Assembly: GCA_965649825.1 (NCBI GenBank)
Contig: OZ287710.1
Location: forward strand, 1 to 64,000
Length of the DNA: 64,000 nt
DNA from: Penicillus capitatus
Taxonomy: Eukaryota; Chlorophyta
Direction of reading: 5' to 3'
In this document: piece after piece, positions 47,505 to 57,612 of the stretch
Layout: each line of letters begins with the position of its first letter
Numbering within the stretch: the stretch's first letter is position 1
Notes under the pieces: model-generated
Told to the model about the DNA's origin: nothing
The model's input: the letters and a program-made list of their open reading frames with translations, nothing else
Database searches by the model: none
Position numbers and translations under genes: made by a program

Positions 47505-47675
47505 AATGAAGCTTTTTGTCGTACAATAACTAGAGAGCTCTAGTCCTCTTCTGTCGTTGTGACATTAGTGTACGATACCAAGCAGCATCTCTACGCGTAG
47601 TACACCGTCTGCTAAAGATAGCGCCGTGTTAGATGTCGATTTCGCGTTTCAGTCATCAACCCTTATTCAGCACAC

Positions 47676-48177
47676 ATGTCCTTGGCGAGATTATTCGACC
47701 CGATCCAGTGTGTCGTGTACTGTGGAAAGCGCCTTTGCTGCGAGTGTCTGCTTCGCATCGTCAATAGCTCCTGCACGGTTGGCGGTTGCTGTCTACTAGC
47801 CGACAACGGATAGATGTCTCCTGTCTTTTGGCCACTGCATGATGAGGTAAGTAAGTATAAAGTGAGCCTTGTTAAAATAGAAACATCTTCATCTTCGCCG
47901 TATGATCATTACCAGAGATTCAAGTATAGAATTCGAACGGAATCTGTCGGAAGAGATTCAAAAAATAGTAGACGATCAAATGAGAGAGCAGATTCTCCGT
48001 GGAATACCCAGCCAATCACAGAATCCCCCTCGGTACTATTCTGTCAGGAGATGTGGCAGTCGTGTTCCACATCATTTGCCTGCTTCTGGCTCAGGTTTCT
48101 TTTCTGCTTCTGGCTCAGGCTTCTTCTCAATGCCGCCAGTGGGAGCCAGGCCGACAGCCACTTTGAAGGCATCGTAG
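47676..48177 (+). CDS. Possible small Cys-rich (RING-like) protein
   Basis: Low-confidence model. From ATG 47676 the first segment has closely spaced cysteines (CVVYCGKRLCCECLLRIVNS), reminiscent of a partial RING or B-box. A candidate intron (GTTGGC...GGATAG) rejoins in phase to MSPVFWPLHDE, then a strong GTAAGT donor near 47850 with a short intron (about 35 nt) leads to KHLHLRRMIITRDSSIEFER and a helical block LSEEIQKIVDDQMREQILRG. The 3' part overlaps, antisense, the last exon of the phosphate carrier, so the true end may lie earlier. Zinc binding is only suggested by the Cys pattern. Confidence 0.3.
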
Positions 48178-49406
48178 ATACCCCACTGTAGCCCCGTCAA
48201 GGTACCGATCATGATAATACGTAGTGCAAGGCCACGGGTGAAGAGACCCACCCAACCGACCTCTTTGACAATATCGCCCATCGTGGCACCTTTCTTGGCA
48301 TTCATTTTGGACACCAAATTGTCAGCAGGATGCGAAACGATAGCGCAGAAGACACCAGCGATGTAGCCTAATCCACAACGCCTTCATTTTCGCCATTGTT
48401 CACACCACAAGAAACGTACCTGCCATGAAGGAAACCCCGATCTTTTCAGGCTTCGTGCATTCGGATTTTGGTTTCGGAATCACATACTTATAGAGCGCTT
48501 GGACAACGTTCTCGAAGCATGCTGTTGAGGCACAGGAGTGTAAAACAGATAAAGGGGGCGAGAGCTGACAGCTTACCAAACTTCATCATCGTGTAAGGCA
48601 CCTGTCGGCCCCAGAGCGGAACCAGACCTTTGAATAGACCTCCGTATCCTTCCAGTGCCACAAATTTGGGAAATCCGTCCATCAAACCTTTGGCAAATCC
48701 TGGATTCGTTTGCACTTTCACCTACAACGGCCAGCTGCCCAGCAGCTTCTTTAGTGGCGGCTGTACCTTCACAGCTTCCATTGGACAGAGCGCAACATCT
48801 GCAATCACTTCAGCAGAGGCAGAGCCTGCCAAGAAAATGCCTGTCTGATACTTGACGGCGTTATCTGCCGTAAACATATCCGAATACTTCCTGCACCCTC
48901 TCTCTCAAGATCACGAGATTTATGCGGCAGACAGATTACTTTTTGAAGTATTCGTAGAATCCAAATTTGCAGGCACCCTGCATAGAGTATCCAATGAGGG
49001 TCGGCACCCAGCCTCTGAAGATTCCAGCGATGCCTTGTTCACTAAACACCGTTCGGAAACCGACGGGAATATTTCGATATTTTCCAGGATCCGTTTGCAT
49101 GTTGCATTTGACGACGTCGAGAGGAGTGACGCCCATGTGCGTCAAACCGCAAGACAGGACGCCGCCAATCGCACAGGCCGTATAGTAATCACTCGAGTGC
49201 AATTTTATCGGCTGTTTGAAGAGGGCTGAGGGAATGAAGAGAGTGGACTTCGATTCCAACGGCGCCGCCACGAATGGCTTCGTCGTCTTTGACGGACCGC
49301 TGACCAAGGCAACGGGATCTTCCACTCGAGGCGCAGCTTCTCGCGGAAGACTCTCCTGTGAGCGCGTGTAGAGATGAGAGGGGAGAAGATCTTTGAATCC
49401 CGCCAT
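48072..49406 (-). CDS. PiC: Mitochondrial phosphate carrier (SLC25A3/Mir1 type)
   Basis: Inner-membrane carrier importing phosphate with protons for ATP synthesis. ATG 49406 (MAGFKDLLPSHLYTRSQ); an upstream ATG at 49484 would run into the divergent helicase gene. Three mitochondrial-carrier repeats: GLTHMGVTPLDVVKCNMQTD, ASAEVIADVALCPMEAVKVQ (across an intron), and IVSHPADNLVSKMNAKKGAT. Diagnostic PiC blocks are FRGWVPTLIGYSMQGACKFG, LFKGLVPLWGRQVPYTMMKF and ALRIIMIGTLTGLQWGIYD. The tail carries a repeated Lys/Pro/Glu motif (EKKPEPEA twice). Four exons with short introns. All three carrier signatures are intact. Confidence 0.94.
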
Positions 49407-49485
49407 GATCGCGAGACGAGAAAGAAAACAAACGCGCAAAGAAGAACGGAGAATGGACAGGCAGAGATGCAAAACATTAGACAAG

Positions 49486-51417
49486 ATGCTTCGTTTAGGA
49501 TGGCGATCGGGTGCGGCTCGATGGACATCGTCTGGGTTCTCGATACGTTGTCTGTCGCCATTGGCGGCGCACTGGAAGGGATCGACGCCGAAGACGCCCT
49601 ATCGGCAGGTGGCGAAACCGATGGAAGCTGGCACGTCGCATTTGGCATCGAAAGAAGGCAATGAAGAATCGGTGGCGGATTTTGAGGTTGTCACGAAGAG
49701 AGAAGAACCGAAAGCGCCGTTTTTGAAGCACGCTGAAGTGAGCGAGACTATTGCTCTAGAAGAGCAGGATGCCTCTCGGCTCAAGGGATTTGATGAGATG
49801 GATATTGAAGAGAACCTCTTGGTAGCTCCTTGTCAGCAGCATCCTAATGCAAAGATATGTCTTTGTGTTGGCAGGAACGATTAAAGGCGGCCGGAGTTGA
49901 AAAGCCGACGCCGATTCAGTCCACCGCCATTCCAGTGATTATGAAGAACGAAAGCTGTGCGCTGCAAAGCTGCACAGGATCGGGGAAAGTGAGCAAACTA
50001 AATGGTACACGGATCATCGTTTCTCGCTCCTTCTGAACAGACATTGGCTTATATCTTGCCCGTTCTGACGCGCGCCATACGCCTGGCACAGGAAGAACTG
50101 CGAGACCCATCCATTCGGATGGAAAACAAAGGACAGCTGCAGGTGAAGTCGGAAAACCAGTCAATGGAAAAAAAGAGACATGTCTGGTGTAGGCTCTTAT
50201 AGTAGCACCATCTCAGGAATTGGCTATGCAGATCGTACGAGTGGCAGAGATCATTCTGCCGGACGACGCCAGAAAAGCTGTACAGCAACTCATTGGTGGT
50301 GCCAACATCCATCGACAGGTATGCCCCAAGCAAGTCCTTTGTCTTTTCCTGACGTGGAATACAAACTTCAGACAGAAGCCCTCAAGACAAAGCCACTGAT
50401 CGCCGTCGGGACGCCTGGTCGTCTGGCAGAACTCTCCCGCAAAGGTCACCTCCTCTCACACAAGTGTCCTATCCTTGTCCTGGACGAAGTCTGTGTATCC
50501 TGGACACTGGAAACGGTCGTCACAAAGTGGTTGCTAGGTCGATCAGTTGACCAAGACTCAGTTTCGGAAGGACATGCTGCGTGTGACGGAACACACTGGC
50601 AAGAAACTGCCTCGTCGTCAAGTGATTGTCCTCTCTGCCACACTGACCCCTTCCGCGGTCGAGCGACTGTCCACATGGACTCCCGGTACACAATTCGTTT
50701 ATATCGGATCTCAGGCAGCCATTCAATCTATGGCTCATCCTCTTCTCGAGCAAACAACGACCGTGCCTCGATGGGGATGGGGCAACAAATGGATAGAGGG
50801 ACAGACACAGAAAGGTATGCTCATCTGGTCCTTTCTCGCCGAATACCACCTGTGACGCAGATATTTCTGTCACGCATGCTTCGGTCAGCATGCCGCCGAG
50901 CATTCGTCATGGCTATGCCATGATCGAAGACAGGAGACTAAAAGTCGACGCCGTGCGTCGGGCGATTCACGCCATGGATGCGCAGAAATGCCTCGTCTTC
51001 TTGAACTTCGCTCGTCGGACACAGGACGTGCGTTTCAAGCTCATGGCCCGAGGGATGCCCGTCGGTATGCTGCATGGACAGATGTCTAAGCTGGAACGTT
51101 CCAATACATTACGCCAGTTTCGCAACGGCGAGCTTCGTGTCCTCGTCGTCAGCGACATCGCTGCTCGCGGTCTGGATTTCTTCGACTGCGATGCCGTCTT
51201 TAATCTGGAGCTCCCTTCCGATACCGGACACTACGCTCACCGTGCCGGTCGGACAGGTCGGATGGGACGTGTCGGTTGGGTACTGTCCTTTGTCGAGAGA
51301 CAAGAACTCTTCGTCGTCGAAAAATTCGCAGCCAAGATGAAGATCGAGATCCCGCAGGTCGAGATTCGCAACGGCGAAGTGCGTCTGCGGAAAAGAGCGT
51401 CGACGCCAGCAACGTGA
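49486..51417 (+). CDS. DEAD-box RNA helicase, organelle-targeted (RH47/RH39-like)
   Basis: ATP-dependent RNA remodeller, probably for organelle rRNA maturation or ribosome assembly. The start MLRLGWRSGAARWTSSGFS (49486) is a classic presequence; ATG 49453 would add 11 residues. Motifs in order: Q-motif region KPTPIQSTAIPVIMKNE; motif I QSCTGSGK then TLAYILPVLTRA; GG; motif Ib TPGRLAELSRKG; motif II DEVD formed across an intron (LVLDE to VDQLTK); motif III SAT in VIVLSATLTPSAV; motif IV CLVFLNFARRTQDV; motif V SDIAARGLDF; motif VI HRAGRTGRMGR. Motif II is DEVD rather than DEAD. About five short introns. The C-terminus is short and basic. Confidence 0.88.
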
Positions 51418-51447
51418 CTGAACATGATATGCATGTGACATTGCTGT

Positions 51448-52596
51448 TTGTACGTTCGTCCGTGGCGATCTCTTTGCATCGCGATGTTCGCTCTCAAAGC
51501 GCCACGCCTCGACAGGGCTCTTGTCCTCCATACGGCGCCTCTCGTTTTCTGTGGAAAAGCGACGAGTCGTCGATTGAATGCCACGCGACAAGTGGCGTCT
51601 CGGCCTCGGCATGTGAAGACGGTGAAGGCTGTTGGTGTGGATGCGGTAACGGCGAGTGTTGGTTTCGACGTTGCCGTGTCGTCGGTATCTGATTCGCAGA
51701 AACTCATCGTTGCCGCGATCGGTACTGTTGGGTTGCTGGTGCTTGGAGCCATCGGTCTCGCGACACAGCTTAGTTCCAATGGACGACGGGTCACATCAAT
51801 ACCGCCAGCAAAGCTCGATGCCTTGCTCCGAGACAAGAGCACACTTTTGGTGGACATCCGCAATAAGAGCGAGATCAAAGCATCAGGATCTCCGTCCATG
51901 AAAGGATATTCAGCCAGTTCGAGATCTCTTCCCTTCACCAAAAGAATGAAAGACGGGCAGACACAAGTGGTGCAGAATTTTGGCGAGGCCTTTTCAAAAA
52001 TGAAGGGAGTGACGGAGGATTCCGTGGTGGTCCTATTGGATGCCGCAGGACGTCAGGCACAGGCAGCCGCAGAAGAGATCCTCAATTTTAACGATTTCAG
52101 TGTCGTTTACTGTCTCTCCGGCGGCGCAGCAGCCCTCGAGGCATCCGGTTTTGCATGGAGGAAAAAACCGGAAGGCATTTCCCTGTCTTTTCCCAAAGTC
52201 GATCTAAAGGGCTTCGATCTGGACAAGATCGCCGAATCCTATAAACAACGACCGACACTGTTCAATACAGGACTGGCCCTCAGCGCCTTGGCGGCTGCAG
52301 GCGTCGTGCTCTTTCAGGAATTCGACATCATTCTGGAGACGGTGGGGGTCTTTGGCGGTGTCAATGTCTTCTTCAAGAGGTTCTTTTTTGCAGAAGATCG
52401 TAAGAAAACAATTCAGGAAGTCCGTTCCTTATTCAACGAGAAGATTGCAGCGAACGAGGCTGGTGATGATTTAAAACGACTGGCCTCGACGATTTTGGAA
52501 GTCTCGGAGGTGCGGAGTCCTGCCGTGCCTCCTGTTACGCCTCCCTCTACCGCCGCCGACAGCACGGTGGCGGCTGTGGGCGAGGCTCAGTTGTAA
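51448..52596 (+). CDS. Thylakoid rhodanese-like membrane protein (STR4/TROL-like)
   Basis: Intronless 382-residue protein. The N-terminus to about residue 75 is basic and Ser/Ala-rich, a plastid transit peptide; ATG 51484 (MFALKAPRLDRA) may be the true start. A transmembrane helix LIVAAIGTVGLLVLGAIGLA lies near residue 90. A rhodanese-like fold follows (LLVDIRNKSEIKASGSP ... VVVLLDAAGRQAQAAAEEIL ... VVYCLSGGAAALEASGFAW); the usual active-site loop Cys is present in YCLSGG but the loop is short, so sulfurtransferase activity is doubtful. A second membrane segment (GLALSALAAAGVVLFQEF, FGGVNVFFKRFFFAEDRKKT) matches plant thylakoid rhodaneses such as STR4/TROL. The C-terminus is Pro/Ala-rich. 30 bp after the helicase stop on the same strand. 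Confidence 0.75.
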   Translation: MYVRPWRSLCIAMFALKAPRLDRALVLHTAPLVFCGKATSRRLNATRQVASRPRHVKTVKAVGVDAVTASVGFDVAVSSVSDSQKLIVAAIGTVGLLVLGAIGLATQLSSNGRRVTSIPPAKLDALLRDKSTLLVDIRNKSEIKASGSPSMKGYSASSRSLPFTKRMKDGQTQVVQNFGEAFSKMKGVTEDSVVVLLDAAGRQAQAAAEEILNFNDFSVVYCLSGGAAALEASGFAWRKKPEGISLSFPKVDLKGFDLDKIAESYKQRPTLFNTGLALSALAAAGVVLFQEFDIILETVGVFGGVNVFFKRFFFAEDRKKTIQEVRSLFNEKIAANEAGDDLKRLASTILEVSEVRSPAVPPVTPPSTAADSTVAAVGEAQL

Positions 52597-52710
52597 GATT
52601 TGCGAAGGAATGTCGCGTTGGGACGGTTCAACGAAACAACAGTGGTTGGTTCTTATGTACAATGATCGTCTGCGGTGTCATATGTTGTCAAAGCTCCTTC
52701 GGTTTTTCGA

Positions 52711-53127
52711 TCAGCGAATCTGAGCGGCAATATCTCTGACGGGCAGACCCGTGACGTCTTGAAGAAAAGGATTAACAGGTAGCTTTCCCGCAAAGTAACA
52801 TCCGCTTAACAGTGACGTCACCAGAGACAGTCCCAGTAAAACCATAGCCACGATAAATCCAGGGGCTAACTCAGAGGCGCACTCACAGTCGTCATTCGGA
52901 CGATAGCGCATCAAATCCAGTCCCGAACGGTAACAGCAACAGACACAGGACCTGTATGACAAAACAGGACATAGGTGGAGAGTATCGTTTGGGATGAAAA
53001 CGTACGAGCACTCTCCCTCCATATTCTCGCATTGTTCTTCGAGGGATGCTGTTGACTGGCAGCGGCTTAGGAGATAGAAATCGACGAGAAGCAGGAAGAG
53101 CAGGCTGCGCTTTAACAAAGAGGCCAT
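52711..53127 (-). CDS. Small Cys-rich single-pass membrane protein
   Basis: A 138-residue intronless frame from ATG 53127. Clear signal peptide (SLLFLLLVDFYLLSRCQS). A short Cys-rich ectodomain follows with CENMEGECSYVF, SCVCCCYRSGLD and NDDCECASEL (about ten cysteines). One transmembrane helix (GFIVAMVLLGLSLVTSLLSG) and a short cytoplasmic tail end at 52711. No family recognised. Convergent with the rhodanese-like gene and divergent from PheRS beta (85 bp between start codons). The combination of signal peptide, Cys spacing and membrane helix argues that it is a real gene. Confidence 0.7.
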   Translation of the reverse strand: MASLLKRSLLFLLLVDFYLLSRCQSTASLEEQCENMEGECSYVFIPNDTLHLCPVLSYRSCVCCCYRSGLDLMRYRPNDDCECASELAPGFIVAMVLLGLSLVTSLLSGCYFAGKLPVNPFLQDVTGLPVRDIAAQIR

Positions 53128-53212
53128 ATTCGAGTGAAACTTCAGCGGTGTGCTTTCATTTCACAATGCAATTCGCAACGGTGCGCGCACCGTTCATATT
53201 GTCGATCCAAAC

Positions 53213-55045
53213 ATGCCCATCGTCAGTGTCGGCCGAGACAAACTCTTTGCGGCGCTGGGCGAGACGTTCACCGACGATGCGTTCCAGGACCTTTGTTTTG
53301 AGTACGGGATCGAACTGGATGACGTCACGTCAGAAAAGGAGATGGCACGCAAGGAACTGAACCTCAAAGATGGCGATGCCATTTCCAGCGTTGAAGCCAG
53401 CGAAGAAGTGATCTACAAGATCGACATCCCAGCCAACCGCTATGACATGCTTTGTCTGGAAGGCATTGCCCGTGCCTTGAACATTTTCAAAGAAAAGGCG
53501 GTCCATGTGCATTATGATGTGACGTCGATGAGCGAGGGGGTGCAGCAGATGGTGGTGCATCCACAGGTGGCACTTGTACGTCCCTTTGTCGTCTGTGCCA
53601 TTCTGAGGGGTATTCAATTCGACCAGCAGCGCTACAACAGTTTCATCGATCTTCAAGACAAGTTACACCAAAACCTATGTCGTCATCGAACCCTCGTGGC
53701 GATCGGAACGCACGATCTGGATGCCATTCAAGGGCCCTTCAGTTACGAAGCGCTACCGCCTGAAGAGATCGAATTCGTGCCGTTGAAACAGACTACAAGC
53801 TTCAAGGCAGGAGATTTGCTGCAATACTATGTAGAGAACGACAAGAAGCTGGGAAAGTATGTGCCGATCATTCAGGACAGCCTGGTGTATCCCGTCATCT
53901 ATGATGCCAATCGAACGGTGCTCTCGTTGCCTCCCATTATCAACGGTGCCCATTCGGCCATTTCGCTCGACACTAAGAATGTCTTCATCGAGTGCACGGC
54001 CACAGATATCACCAAAGCCAACATTGTTCTCAATACCGTCTGCTGTATGTTTTCTGAGTACTGCTCCACACCGTTCGAAGTGGAGCCCGTCGAGGTGACG
54101 GATGTGACGGGCAAGAAGCATATCTACCCAGATCTGAGCTACCGTGCCATGGACGTGTCAGCGGCGTACATCAACAGGACGATTGGCGTCGACCTCTCTG
54201 TCCAAGACATCGTCCAGTACTTAGAGAGAATGACCCTTGAGGCCGTCGGCAATGAAGATGGGACCATCCGTATCAAGATTCCGCCGACCAGGAGTGACAT
54301 CTTGCATCCTTGTGATGTCATGGAGGACGTAGCCATTGCCTATGGATTCAACAACATTGCTGAGACAGTGCCCACGACGGCAACACAGGGCAGGGAGCTT
54401 CCCCTGAACCAGCTGACAGAACTCATCCGTTTGGAATGCGCCATGGCTGGCTACACTGAGATTTTGACCTGGAGTCTCTGTTCCCACGCCGATAACTTCG
54501 AACGACTGCTGAGAATCGACGATGGTACGACAGCCGTCTGCATCGGCAATCCCGCCACGGCCGAATTCGAAGTCTGTCGCACGTCTCTTCTCCCCGGCGC
54601 TCTCAAAACACTCGGTGCCAGTGGCAACGTCCCAAAGCCGATTAAACTCTTCGAGATCTCAGACGTGGTGCTGCTGAGCGATGAAAAGTCCGTCGGTGCC
54701 AAAAACGAACGCCGCCTCGTGGCCGTGCACTGCAACAAAGATTCAGGATTCGAAGTGATCCATGGACTGCTCAATCGATTAATGGATATCATGGACATTC
54801 CCCTGAGTCCAGAGCAGAATGCTGGAGGCCTCTCTTATGCCTGGAAAGCGGAGGATCATTCCACATTCTTCCCAGGAAGACATGCCACGGTGCATCTGTG
54901 CGAGAAGCCCGTTGGCGAATTCGGTGTTGTCCATCCAGATGTACTGGGTCAATTCGGAATCGATTATCCAGTGTCGGCCGTCGAACTCAATCTCCATCCA
55001 TTCTGTTTCGATCAATTCCACAAACCATTCGAGACTCGGCTCTGA
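53213..55045 (+). CDS. FARSB: Cytosolic phenylalanyl-tRNA synthetase, beta subunit
   Basis: Beta chain of the alpha2-beta2 enzyme charging tRNA-Phe. ATG 53213 gives MPIVSVGRDKLFAALGETF, the family start; the in-frame ATG at 53150 is less likely. Blocks present: YKIDIPANRYDMLCLEGIAR, B3/4 domain HRTLVAIGTHDLDAIQGPF and PIINGAHSAISLDTKNVFIE, B5 domain AAYINRTIGVDLSVQDI with IKIPPTRSDILHPCDVMEDV, and the catalytic-like fold IRLECAMAGYTEILTWSLCS, NPATAEFEVCRTSLLPGALK and FFPGRHATVHL. About 610 residues, eukaryotic/archaeal type without the bacterial N-terminal EMAP domain. No intron, unlike most neighbours. Confidence 0.95.
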   Translation: MPIVSVGRDKLFAALGETFTDDAFQDLCFEYGIELDDVTSEKEMARKELNLKDGDAISSVEASEEVIYKIDIPANRYDMLCLEGIARALNIFKEKAVHVHYDVTSMSEGVQQMVVHPQVALVRPFVVCAILRGIQFDQQRYNSFIDLQDKLHQNLCRHRTLVAIGTHDLDAIQGPFSYEALPPEEIEFVPLKQTTSFKAGDLLQYYVENDKKLGKYVPIIQDSLVYPVIYDANRTVLSLPPIINGAHSAISLDTKNVFIECTATDITKANIVLNTVCCMFSEYCSTPFEVEPVEVTDVTGKKHIYPDLSYRAMDVSAAYINRTIGVDLSVQDIVQYLERMTLEAVGNEDGTIRIKIPPTRSDILHPCDVMEDVAIAYGFNNIAETVPTTATQGRELPLNQLTELIRLECAMAGYTEILTWSLCSHADNFERLLRIDDGTTAVCIGNPATAEFEVCRTSLLPGALKTLGASGNVPKPIKLFEISDVVLLSDEKSVGAKNERRLVAVHCNKDSGFEVIHGLLNRLMDIMDIPLSPEQNAGGLSYAWKAEDHSTFFPGRHATVHLCEKPVGEFGVVHPDVLGQFGIDYPVSAVELNLHPFCFDQFHKPFETRL

Positions 55046-55448
55046 TATCAAACGCGAAAGGCGTCTGTCTGTCTGTGAGTCTCTTGCATTGCGGAAAGTG
55101 TTGGATCAGCGCAGATGGCGTTCAAAACGTTGTGTCATTCTTCCCCCGTGGTGCGCATCGTGACGCTTCGAGGGATCTGAATGAGGGACGTTGCGTTGTT
55201 TTCGCTGCGTTGTAGTTTGCATCACTCACACGACGAAGCGAACTGGTGCCGAAGGTACAGAGACGGATGGATCGGGTGTTCTGCATAGAAGGCGGCTGAA
55301 CATAGGTGACGACGTCGTCTTTCACGCATGTGTTTGGAAGTGCTTTACGTCGATCAATGCGCACTTCACAAAACGTCGCTGTGGAATTTGCAGCACGAAA
55401 CAAAGCACGTCTATCTCACTCTTTACATAAAGAATGAGATAATGGCTG
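55046..55448. other. Intergenic region upstream of cyclophilin
   Basis: About 400 bp holding the PheRS 3' UTR and the cyclophilin promoter. Short overlapping frames have no domain. Nothing else recognised. Confidence 0.5.
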
Positions 55449-56237
55449 ATGCAGAGCTGTCCCAGAGTCCATTTTTCGTCGAGGATCTTCGCTGCTGCAG
55501 CAGATACGCAGCCACATAACTTGGATCGAGTGACTAAGAAAGTCTACTTCGATATCTCGGCCGGTACTGAGAAACTGGGTCGAGTGGAGATGGGACTGTA
55601 CGGAGAAGATCTTCCGCTGACGACGGAGAATTTCCGCTGCCTCTGCACAGGCGAAAAGGGTTACGGATACAAGAATTCGATCTTTCACAGAATCATCAAA
55701 GATTTCATGATCCAAGGTCAGTCACATCAAATCGTCGCGATCCTAATATATGAGATGCCTTGACGCCAGGTGGCGATTTTACGAATGGAGATGGAACTGG
55801 AGGCAAATCGATCTATGGAGAAAAATTCAACGATGAGAAGTTTGTTTGTGCGTGCAGCCCTCCGGCAATAGTCCTCTCTCTGATGGCTGTGTCTGTCTGT
55901 AGTTAAGCACACAGGGCCCGGAATTTTGAGTATGGCCAATGCCGGTCCCAATACAAACGGCTCACAGTAATCCAAACAATACATGCGAGCTCATGCTAAT
56001 CTCACGCATCTTGATTGTAGATTTTTCATCTGCACGGTTGAGACGCAGTGGCTAGACGGCCGCCACGTGGTGTTCGGAGAAGTAGGATGTTATTTTGCGT
56101 GACAAGGGAAGAGCATCCGTTTGCTACGACAGGTGACCAAAGGAATGGATGTGATTCGCAAACTCGAAGCCATGAAGACGGATCCCAGAGATCGCCCATC
56201 AAAAATCTGTAAGATCGAGGACGCTGGCGAACTCTAA
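55449..56237 (+). CDS. Cyclophilin-type peptidyl-prolyl isomerase
   Basis: Prolyl isomerase aiding protein folding. ATG 55449 ([20 protein letters not shown]) starts an Ala-rich leader that could be an organelle or lumen signal; the domain begins at [10 protein letters not shown]. Blocks: [34 protein letters not shown], then [60 protein letters not shown] and [11 protein letters not shown]. Catalytic Arg (FHRII), Phe (FFICT), Trp (QWLDG) and His (GRHVVFG) are all present. Four introns interrupt the domain; QF in SQFFICT is split by GTAATC...TTGTAG. The stop is at 56235-56237. The compartment is uncertain. Confidence 0.92.
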
Positions 56238-56349
56238 ACGCACCGAGACCGATGTCTCATTATTTTTGCTGTCGAACAATTTCGTGCATTGAACGCACAT
56301 TTCGACCAAATCGCGTTTTGTCGACGTTCAGAAACGTTTTCCTTCATTC

Positions 56350-57241
56350 ATGGCGCGTCGAGTGCAGACCACTGATGACTTTGGTCTCAGCGACTGGTGG
56401 TCCTCCATTCCGCGAGTCACCCGATTCCTCGGCACCATGTGGCTTGGCACGGCCGTCGCCGCCACTTTCGGGATGCTCCCTCTGCCTTACCTCTATCTCG
56501 ATTTCAAATCCATCTTCCGGAGAGGACAGGTGACCTTCCCTGTCCGTATGGATGCCTCTGAGCCCGACCATCATAGATTTGGCGATTGGTAACGCATATG
56601 AGCTTCCTTGGTGGATTCTCTCCACACTTTGCCATGCGCATGATCTGGCTGTTTATATATTCTCCAACGCTGGAGAGAACAATGGTCGAATACGAACCGG
56701 GAGAATACGCTTTTCTCGTTCTCTTCTCCCTCTGTTCGTTCTCTATTCTCGGCATGTTCAATCCGTTTACCCCCATTCCATTCACTGCCAGTCCAATGGT
56801 CTTTACGATCATATACCTTTGGTCCAGAGAATTTGCGAGTCAGGACGTCTCGATCTACGGAATGGTCTGTGATGTCTGGCGTGCGTTGCTGCTCTGTGTC
56901 ATGAGTGTGCTGTGGTGTTAGATCTCGATAAAGGGGTTCTATCTTCCATGGGCAATGCTCGGCATTGCGATGGTGTTTGGTGCAACCACACCTGCTCTTA
57001 TGATCGATGTGACAGGTTAGCGCCCCGAAAAGCGTGCCATACGGGTTCTCAAGATGTATGGTTTTCAGGAATTGTGGTTGGTCATCTGTATTACTTCTTG
57101 AAGACCATCTTACCTGCTCAGACAGGAAGGCATCTTCTGAAGTGCCCGTTGTGGCTGTCGCGATTCATGTCGCGATTCTACTTCAAGACGGCAGGTGCCG
57201 TGCAACCAAGTACACGCTTAAGAGTCTTTGCATGGGCGTGA
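56350..57241 (+). CDS. DER1: Derlin (ER-associated degradation rhomboid pseudoprotease)
   Basis: Multi-pass ER protein retrotranslocating misfolded proteins for degradation. ATG 56350. The first helix is in RFLGTMWLGTAVAATFGML. After a short intron, IWRLVTHMSFLGGFSPHFAM carries the derlin WR motif, followed by MIWLFIYSPTLERTMVEYEP, EYAFLVLFSLCSFSILGMFN and ASPMVFTIIYLWSREFASQD. After a second intron GFYLPWAMLGIAMVFGATTP, and after a third GIVVGHLYYFLKTILPAQTG (the GxxxG region with the loop His). The C-terminal tail is basic. The rhomboid catalytic Ser is absent, as expected for derlins. Functionally it connects with the two proteasome genes of this window. Confidence 0.9.
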
Positions 57242-57612
57242 TGATGTGTGGTTGATTTTAGACACGAACGACAATCAACAGGGATCTGGAAGTGGCTTTC
57301 AAGCATTTAGAGGTCGCAGTCATCGGTTGCAAGACTGAGTGGTGTTGTAGACAACACCACTGTACGTGTAATACGCTGATCCTCGTGGCTGACTGTTGCC
57401 ATCTATTCCCTCCTATGATGCTCTCTAATACCTGCACAGCTTTGATACATGGTAGTATTTCCTTAGTGGACACCAAGTTGTCTCTTCTCTCATGAATACG
57501 CTTCAGCGTCGACGCCCCATTTGAGTGAAAAAGAACTCCAAGACTGCGCAAGGAGGAATGCAATGTCGCACAGGTTTCGGCATGAGAGACGTCGCTGTCA
57601 CGCCACATTCGA
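57242..57612. other. Intergenic region
   Basis: About 370 bp between the Derlin stop and the NOG1-like start. A 117-codon minus frame (57258-57608) has no domain and AT-rich codon use. No gene called. Confidence 0.45.

Noticed and set aside
51448-52596. Identification as the plant calcium-sensing receptor CAS
   Set aside because: CAS also has a rhodanese-like domain, but the tail FFAEDRKKT and double membrane arrangement fit thylakoid STR4/TROL-like rhodaneses better.
57258-57608. 117-codon minus frame between Derlin and the NOG1-like gene
   Set aside because: No family pattern and no splice partners; it sits where a promoter and 3' UTR are expected.
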